Origin: Tricholoma matsutake
Taxonomy: Eukaryota > Basidiomycota > Agaricomycetes > Agaricales > Tricholomataceae
Assembly (NCBI GenBank): GCA_026075535.2
Contig: AP026550.1
Location: forward strand, 6,200,001-6,264,000
Length of the DNA stretch: 64,000 nucleotides
Direction of reading: 5' to 3'
In this document: piece after piece, positions 56,465-64,000 of the stretch
How the letters are laid out: each line of letters begins with the position of its first letter
How positions within the stretch are numbered: the stretch's first letter is position 1
The notes under the pieces: model-generated
What the model was told of the DNA's origin: nothing
Databases searched by the model: none
The model's input: only the letters and a program-made list of their open reading frames with translations
Position numbers and translations under genes: made by a program

Positions 56465-57919
56465 CACATTTCAAGTGATTTAAGTTCACCATTATCGGTG
56501 ATATAGGTTTCGACCTTGAGTCCAGTTTTGTTCTCCCGAGCAAGCTCCCAAGCCCTGAGTTCAGAGAAAGCATTGTGTTTATTTCGTAAGGGTATAGACC
56601 ATGAGAAGGAAGTGTAGTTGTCTACTATATCCATGATATAACAGTTGCCTGCTCACGATACCACAGCATGTGGCCCAGATAGGTCCACCCACACCTTTTC
56701 CAGTTTCCTTGTCACTTTATGACCCAGTCCTTCCTGACATTTCTTGGGAACTGGTGTTTTTGTCTGCTTGCCAAGAACACATGAATCACATTTAGGCAAT
56801 TTTGGGAAAGAGGCAAGTGGCACACCAGTGAGAGCACCTTTCTTGGCCATATCCCAGAGAGCTTGGTAGTTCGTGTGACCCAGACAGCGATGCCAAGTTT
56901 CGAGAGTAGGGGACTTGTGAACTGCGAGCGCGTGATCAACCTTGGCTGATGGAATATTAAGTGTGTAAAGCTTCTTGGAGAAGCGGGTGCCACAAGCAAT
57001 GAAAGCGCCAGAGGATTTGTCAGTGACCCAACAGGTGTCAGCATCAAAATGAGTGACAGCATTAGAGTCATCTGCAAGTGTGCCCACCGATATTAACCAA
57101 ACTGCCAAGTTTGGGATGTAGAGAGCATTATGTAAGATGATTGATGCACCTGTGGCTATTCTTAGCTGTATATCTCCAACACCGATCAATAGATGAACCA
57201 CCAACACCTTTGACTGATCGAGGTGGAATGGGGTGCAGGCTAAGAAAATCAGATCTGTTGGGGGATATATGAACTGTTGCCCCAGAGTCAATGATAAAAG
57301 GGAGATCATCCAAAGTAATACATGAGCGTTGAGTCTGGTTAAGGGGTTCCACAGCGAGAGCAATGTCATCAAGGGGTAAAGTATGGTGCTCCCAGTCAAC
57401 AGTGGTAGTAGGCTCCTCCTCAACAGCAAGCCACCCCTCATACTCTATGTTGTCAGGGTGGTCAACAGGTTAAGGGTCATGAGCAAGTCCTGCAAATTCC
57501 AGTGCAGGCAGGGTTGATGCCTTGGAGTCAATCATGACAGTGAATGCTCAACCATTAATACAGTGACAGGAACCTTGGAGGTGCTAGTGGGCAGTGGTTT
57601 CTTCTTACAAGCTGCCTTGCGAGCAGCAATTGATTCCTCCAGTGACTTCCCAGCCATACCACCACCAGGTTTAATGCAGTATTGCTTTGTGTGCCCCTGC
57701 TTCTTAATGAAGTTCACCTCAGTCTCTGTATAAGTGACTGAGGTGGTGAAGTAACTACCGAACATATATATATATGTGCTCTGTGTAACAAAGGATAGGT
57801 ATGAATGAAACGAGACAAGGGGGAACTGTTTGACCATGCGTATCAGAGGGAATGCTAAAAATAGCACACGCATCAAACACATCAAAAACGAGACTCATGG
57901 TGCAATTACAAAATGCAAC
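56465..57919 (-). mobile_element. Copia 4: deleted minus-strand copia remnant
   Basis: From high to low: a partial LTR (57717 to about 57919), related to the Copia 1 LTR by tcacctcagtctctgtataa and ggaatgctaaaaatag words; then directly KKQGHTKQYCIKPGGGM (Gag zinc knuckle end); protease FIIDSGATVHISPNRSDF (about 57.28 kb); LETWHRCLGHTNYQALWDMA (about 56.88 kb); KVWVDLSGPHAV (56.68 kb); and integrase YITDNGELKSLEM ending near 56.47 kb. Most of Gag, RT and RNase H, and the 3' LTR, are missing. One frame reads from LTR sequence straight into Gag, marking an internal deletion. Confidence 0.8.
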
Positions 57920-58986
57920 GGGAGGGAGGAGCATCGACTTGACGAAGCTATTCACGACGAAAAAAACACTACGCGCGCTCTTCACTTTCGTAGCCGCTTA
58001 CAAGACACATTCGGGGAGATACCATGGAAGAAGAACCACAGCGAAGGAGGGAGTGATAGGACTCGGGGAGCACGGGAGAGAAACGCAGAATAGAACGGAG
58101 GACGAAAACAGACGGGATGACACACTCATACACTATCCACGGTCCAGCACCACTTATTACTGCGCCAACAGCGCTTGAGAACCACACTGTGGTTTCTCCA
58201 AGCTGATGACGATGAACTTCTATTGGGCGATATACTAAAGACATACTTTACCGCGTACACTTTTAATCTCTCACATATGGTACGCCACAAAAAGAGAATA
58301 AATGGGATTCAAAAAAAAAAAAAAAACCCAACAGCACGACGAAAGTGTGCCCAACATCCTCCCCAGCAACTCGGCATCCACCCACACGCAAACTGCCTGG
58401 GCATCCAACAAACCAACAAAACGAACATGTTTGGGGCGAGCGGGGACGAGGGTCAAACCTAAGAGCGCGTAGTAAATAGAAGAGAGAAGCCCATGGCGGC
58501 GCGGCGCAGGAAACGGAGCGACACAATAGATACAACTTGCGACATGAAGAGAAGGCATGGACTTGAACAGAGAGGCCTGAAGAGAACAACGGCAACAGAG
58601 AGGCCGAAGCCGGCAAGTGCAGCAGCAGCAGGAAAAGTTGTGACCAGGGAGGTCGATCACAGGCGAAAAAGTTGTGACCCAGGCTTTCGGCAGAGGAGGA
58701 GGACAAGTTGATGGGAGACGACGAATTGCAAATGGAGAGGGGAATGCCAGCGAGGACATGGCAGTCACAGCCAGTAGACAAGAAGACGAAAGAGGCAAGT
58801 GGCTGTGTGGATTCGATCAGCGAGGTCACTGAGTCACCGGGTGATTGCCGGGCGGCCTGATAGAACACAGTTCCTATATTAATTGTACAAGTTCCGAATT
58901 ACACACTTTCTACTAGTATCACATTCTGCGTGATATCTAAAGGTCCATGAATGATCTAGATTCTAAACTGGGCATGAGCGTACTAC
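57920..58986. other. CG-rich intergenic region between the transposon block and the ABC gene
   Basis: No recognisable gene. A 16-A run lies at 58311-58326. The minus-strand frames at 58263-58868 give a Ser/Leu/Cys-rich low-complexity product and I do not call them. The last 120 bp are the 3' flank of the transporter. Compared with 1-57.9 kb, CG dinucleotides are plainly more frequent. Confidence 0.5.
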
Positions 58987-61900
58987 TCATGAACTCTTCC
59001 GTCTTCTGAAAGAGGGAAGCAAGCTCCCAGTACGGATTCGGAATAAATATGTCAAGATGTAAATGGAGCCAATCTGTTGAGAGAAGGTCTTCAACACCTA
59101 ACCCTACACTGGACCAAGGGCACTTACGTTCAGAATCGTGAAAGCGATCATGACCCCAACATTTCGCCATCGGTGATGATAAAAGAAGTTCCAGTTCTTC
59201 CCCATGAGCTGATCGGTCGTAGCGAAGGTGCAGAACTGGCAGGACGAAGTAGAAGATGGATCCAAGACATAACCGCCAGTCCTGTTGATGTAATTTTGCA
59301 AGAAACTGCCACATGTTTGGCCAGAGGGAGGATATAATGTTACATATTCCTCCGTTGAGCAAACAACTGGTTGATGTGCAATAGCTAAGGAATACTTGTA
59401 AGCGGTACTTTCAAGTGATGAGCGATGTTCCGTCACCTTGACCCAAGAGGCTCTCCGTAAAATAGGTGTATGGAGTAATGTAGAACCTATCAAGCATCTG
59501 AGCAAAATCGATACGACACATGGGAAGAATATCACAGACATCCATTTCCACCAACCAAGCTGAGGGAATGGTTGCAGCACGCCATTACTGTGACCCCGAT
59601 CGTTAACTGAATTCAGCCAAGATGGAGCTCCGGACTCACAACAGGAGCACATAGCAGAACAAGACCGAAAAGATCAGCCCAGCTAGGTCAGCGGTGGGCA
59701 CCATTGCGGCGACCGCCTGTGCAAACGATGTGAAGTACATGGGAAATATGACGCAAAACACAAGGAACGTGTATGCTGCTCTTGAGCTTGGAAATCCGAT
59801 TGTCCAATACCAACAGAAGAAGAACCCCGTCGCCCCAAAAAGATTCCAAGGAGTTTCAACGAGGAATTGTGACGTAAGCAAAGCGGTCCAGCTGTACATT
59901 CGACTAGGCCGTTCGCGAATCTCATAGATACTGCGCGTCTTCAAGAACGGCACTTGCAGTTGCTGTGTCAAAGGAGCGGCGACTACTGTTGCCATGTAAA
60001 CCGCCTGAAAAACGGAATGCCCGTGAGAGCAAGCAGAAAGACGCAGAAAAAACTATGCATACCAAGAGTTTATTTTGCGTTCCTTGCTGAGAATTGTTTG
60101 CTTTGAAGAAACTAAACTGATAAAGAACCAATATTCAATATCAAACATTCACAGGACAGAATGAAGACGAACCCCAATGAACAGGCCCAAGAGCATACAT
60201 AGAGCCATCTTCGCCAAGACATAGCTCGGGCTCCTCCAATCCGCACGGAAACCACGCCGCAATAATAGCTGCACTTGGTTGAACCAGGAGGTAGCGAATT
60301 CACCGTGAAACGCAGCATCCACTGGTGGCCGGCTTCGTCCATTTGCATGAATCTCATCTATTTCTTTCTGGACTGTTGTAGCCTCTGGAGTGGACTTCCA
60401 GACGGCGTGCCTACCAGCGAAACGATGAGTAAAGCTAAAGAGCGAAAAAATAGAGTTCATACCAATTTTGAGCACTCGTGGCAGTCGCGCCCGCACCAAT
60501 CACATCCAACATGAATTCGGCACTGAAAGCCCATCTTAAATTTATAAAAAAAGAACAAAAGTAAAAGAATCATACGGATTTTCTGTCGGCTCGCAATGGC
60601 GGGACCCATTATTTTCGAAATAACGGATAACGGTTGTGGCTTTATCACCGATGTCTCCGAAGTACACCGTTTGGCCACCCTTACGAAGTAAGAGTAGCCT
60701 ATCAAAAACCTATGAAATATTCCTCAGTGCCCGAGTTGTCGATCAAAGATGCAAGACAAACAGACCTGAAATAGCTCCGCTGAAGGCTTTTAGATGTTCG
60801 TCAGTCTTGGCAATATGCCAGATTGATTTCAAAGAATTACCTGGTGAATACTGGAAAATATACAAGATAAGCATAGATGATGTATAGGATGAAAGTGAAT
60901 ACGCACGTGCATAAAATGGCCTGCCCATTGTCAGCAAGCTGCCGCATAAACGCTACGATGGCCCAAGCACTCCTGGAATCAAGTCCAGAAGTCGGCTCGT
61001 CTAGGAACAGAAGCAGTTTTGGCTGCACCAAAGAAATCTTCAGCAGCACGTGGTTGTGTAAACAGAACGACATTACCTTCGCTGCCAGCTCGACACCGAT
61101 AGTGGTTCGCTTTCGCTGCTCAACACCTAACGAACCGACGGCAGCATCCGCAAAAGCCTCTAGCCCACACATTTTTAGGCAGATTTCAACACTAAAATTT
61201 GCATAAATAAATATCCAGCGGAAACATTGAAGTCACATACTATGCCTCCTTTTCAGATGTCGGGACTGACTCCGGTTGGCGCATCATGGCAGAAAATAAT
61301 AGAGCATCCCGAACGGTGTCCGTCGGCACATGTGTATCCATCTGTTGACAGTAGCCACTGTTCAATAGACAGAGCAATATCAACACACGACCAGGGACAA
61401 ATTGTCAGACAACGCACGTTTGGGACTGAAAATCTGGAGGAAGTGAGTGCCCATTAACAAGACGATCTCCAGTTACGATGCCAACGTCGGTACGGTGCGC
61501 TAGAACATTTAGAAGCGTAGTCTATTACGACAGTGAGCTAAATGAGTACAAGCAGATATTAAGGGGTCATGACTTGCCTTCCCAGCACCTGATTCCCCCA
61601 TCAGAGCAGTCAGTTTTCCCGGAGTAACATAACCCGACACATCATCCAGGAGCACTCGATCACCCTCTGAAACACGGACAGTGTACGAAACATGCTGCCA
61701 CGAGAACATATCGGCCATAGGCGGCGGTTTGACAGATTCTTTGTCCGTTCCATTAACCTCTTGTTTGGCCGAAGACACGGTTGGGGAAACAGATTTCTCT
61801 TCATCGGCACCAACCATGGCATTTTCGATAACGGTGGACTTCGATCCGCGTTTGAACAGGATCATAGACGTGTCAGACGAAGTGGCCGTGTTGAACTCAG

Positions 61901-64000
61901 ATAAGATTAAAAGCGCCACGAGGAATCCCCCTAGATAAGCGACGACAATGCCAAAGTTCTGGTGACAATGCGAATGAATCACAATATGAAGGAAAACGAA
62001 CTGTGTACATACCCTCCACACATGTGAAAAGTTGTAAACGTATGTGAAGTTGATATATTTGTTCCCGTCGACAAGGCTCTGCCCGGAAATCGACCCTCCT
62101 ATTGCACAGACTTGGTTGGCAAGGCTGACGCCCTCGTAGCCAGCGCCTGACGGTACCAAGGTAGAGCAAGTTCCGTTGATCGAGTGAAACTCGTTCGATA
62201 TGATGGACTCAAAGCCAAATCGGGGGGCCTGAATCGAAGTCAGTGAGTTTGTCAAACTAGAAGCAGAGACGACCGCACATCGAGGAACGAAATCCAATGC
62301 AATGCACCAATCATAGACTTCTTTGGGATTTCAAATCCCCTGATACCCCATGAGTCTCGAATGTGTAACGAGCAAGTGTCCCACGTACATATAAATAATC
62401 GTAGCCAGTAACACAATACCTGGATAAGATATGTCAGAAGACAGTAATGAACAGGACCAAAGAAAGACAAACCTGCAACAGACTGAGCAGTTGCATCGGA
62501 TTTGAACGCGGCAGCAATGGCACGGAAGAAGGTTTGCATTGTAAAAGACGTGATATTCAGGAACAGGAGGAAAATACTTCGAACGATAGCATGATTGTAA
62601 GTAGCGGAAAACGGAAAACAGGTAAAACGGAACTACGCACAAGAACTGACCAGCAGTCCGCTGCAAGTCAGCGGAGAAATAAACCAGAACGGAGAAGATG
62701 ACCAAAAAAACGAAGAATATAGGGGCGCCAACTAGAGTCATTGCAAGTCTGATTATGTGTGTGCCATCAATACGAGGGACAATGATAATACACAGCGAAC
62801 GTACGCTTCTATGAAAGGATGGTACATGGCTGCCTTTTGGTGCCGGAGAACGATTCGGCGCTGAGCGAATAGAGCTGGGATTTCGGACATGCTAGCGAGC
62901 GAAGGGAAAAGGACGGTGCTGCAAAGCACCCTGAGCACAGAAGTGGGATGAAATCAAGCGAGCAACTTACAAGAAGAGTAAGCCACCCCGCGAAAAGTAG
63001 GCTTTTGTAGCCACCGGAGTGTTCACAAAAGTCGTCCCGAGGATTACACCTTGAAAAATATACGATCTGCAGCCGAGGTTTATTACTAGCGGAATTGAAT
63101 GAGATGGAAGCTTCAAAGCCTACAAAAGACCAATAATAGTCTCGGGTTTATTTCCAATAAGGATTTGGGCTCTCCGCTTCATGACGGCCCGAGCCTGCAT
63201 AGGTATTGAGATCGTGTATGGGCTGAAGGATCCACGACGTCAACCGTAGCAAGAAGATCACGAAAAGAACATACGATTTCTTGCGAGTATGTTTCGCATG
63301 TTCCGCTAGCACACTCTTGCGATAACCTTGCGCCCGGTCTGGGATGTTGACATATGCTTCTTCGTACCTCGTCATATCGTCCCTGTTCAGTTGGCCAACA
63401 GAAGACTTGTTGAAATAGTCGGAGTATTCGGCAGGAGTACGAGGCATGTTAATGAAGCCATCGCGGGGAATACGACTGTTGGAATCTGTTACCTATAAAT
63501 CCCGACAACATAATGAGGAATTCATATACGAAGAGGATGTCGAAGACTGACAGAAACAAGGAAATCGGGCGTCGTCTGTCTGTTGGCAGGCTCATATCCC
63601 ATGTCGATGAAGTATTGCCGTGCTCTATTAGCTGGCCCAAAGTATGCCATTCGCCCTTCATATATGACGCAAACCTTATCGAAAAGTTCATAGAGCGTCT
63701 CTCCGGCTTGGTAAATAGAAACAACAGTCGTCAGACGATCCAAATCTGTCGCGATCCGGAGTGCACGACCAAATCTGGAGAGATGGTTCGTAAACGTTGA
63801 GCTATTAACAGAAGCTGATTACGCACTCAAGCGCGGTAGACGCATCTAATCCTCGTGTAGAACTGCAAAATACGTAAGTGTCGGCACAGAAACCAAGGTA
63901 AAAGATGTAACTTGTCCCAGCAAGTTATCCGACTCCTGGTAGCCAGAGCCTCAGAGATCGAGACTCTTTTTTTCTCTCCGCCAGAGACACCCCGGATAAC
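58987..64000 (-). CDS. PDR-type (ABCG, full-length) ABC transporter, 3' part; 5' end beyond window
   Basis: I place 28 exons from 64000 down to the TGA at 58987-58989; together they are 3567 nt, an exact 1188 codons plus stop. Layout: end of NBD1 ([14 protein letters not shown] signature, then [15 protein letters not shown] and VSIYQAGE); first membrane half ([20 protein letters not shown] through [16 protein letters not shown]); extracellular loop; NBD2 with Walker A GESGAGKTT (61.58/61.52 kb), signature [13 protein letters not shown], Walker [15 protein letters not shown] and H-loop IHQPSAELFQ; second membrane half, ending [15 protein letters not shown] and [14 protein letters not shown]. 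Such pumps export drugs and lipophilic compounds at the plasma membrane. Introns are 38-64 nt, one of them GC-AG (61522-61577). A 10-nt exon (60841-60850) and a 21-nt exon (60766-60786) encode the H-loop. No frame damage is seen. Roughly the first fifth of the protein lies outside. Confidence 0.93.

Noticed and set aside
58263..58868. Minus-strand frame of 201 codons downstream of the ABC gene
   Set aside because: Ser/Leu/Cys-rich with a poly-Phe run from the A16 tract; an overlapping second frame is equally open; no recognisable motif.

Overview
The window is fungal and almost certainly from a basidiomycete (Agaricomycetes-like). The genes have many ~50-nt GT-AG introns. The repertoire is typical of mushroom genomes: Plavaka/Tnp2-type transposases, a FunK1-type kinase, a Crypton/NDC10-like recombinase, a chromodomain Gypsy element, Copia elements with a half-tRNA-type primer site, a Helitron and a PDR-type ABC transporter. 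The species cannot be named from the sequence.

Layout. 1-518: C-terminal end of an IS630/mariner-like transposase. 2.6-9.4 kb (minus): decayed Helitron Rep/helicase whose ATPase core has been lost where a composite hAT-like block (3232-6478) now sits. 11.2-13.7 kb: Plavaka transposase remnant (minus) with two small TIR elements. 15.0-18.4 kb: tyrosine-recombinase (Crypton/NDC10-like) pseudogene whose central part lies in inverted orientation, followed by a hAT-like element (18382-19328). 20.3-45.7 kb: one ordinary-looking host gene, an XPG/GEN1-type structure-specific nuclease, broken into pieces by nested transposons. Copia 1 (20790-26796, TSD CACCA) sits in an exon. Copia 2 (28394-45298, TSD TTGCA) sits at the end of an intron and carries a 9-kb Tnp2-type element (31243-40254) and a hAT-like element (40724-43185). 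The 9-kb element itself carries a FunK1 kinase and a coiled-coil ORF. Directly after the nuclease remnant, Copia 3 (plus strand, from 45712) is split by a complete Gypsy chromovirus (46029-53237, TSD AGATG) and by a hAT-like element (53883-55282, TSD ATAGGCAG). Copia 4 (minus, about 56465-57919) is a deleted remnant.

From about 57.9 kb the character changes: CG dinucleotides become frequent and repeats stop. An apparently intact PDR-type ABC transporter (minus, 28 exons in the window, reading frame closed over 1188 codons) fills 58987-64000 and continues past the right edge.

The transposon block carries a strong CpG-to-TpG/CpA decay signature. In the Gypsy element every premature in-frame stop that I can place is TGA at a plausible former CGA codon. 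Active-site aspartates have become asparagines in its protease and RT, in the RT motifs of two Copia elements, and in the nuclease N-domain. The picture is an old nested heterochromatic island, methylated or RIP-like mutated, abutting an active gene.
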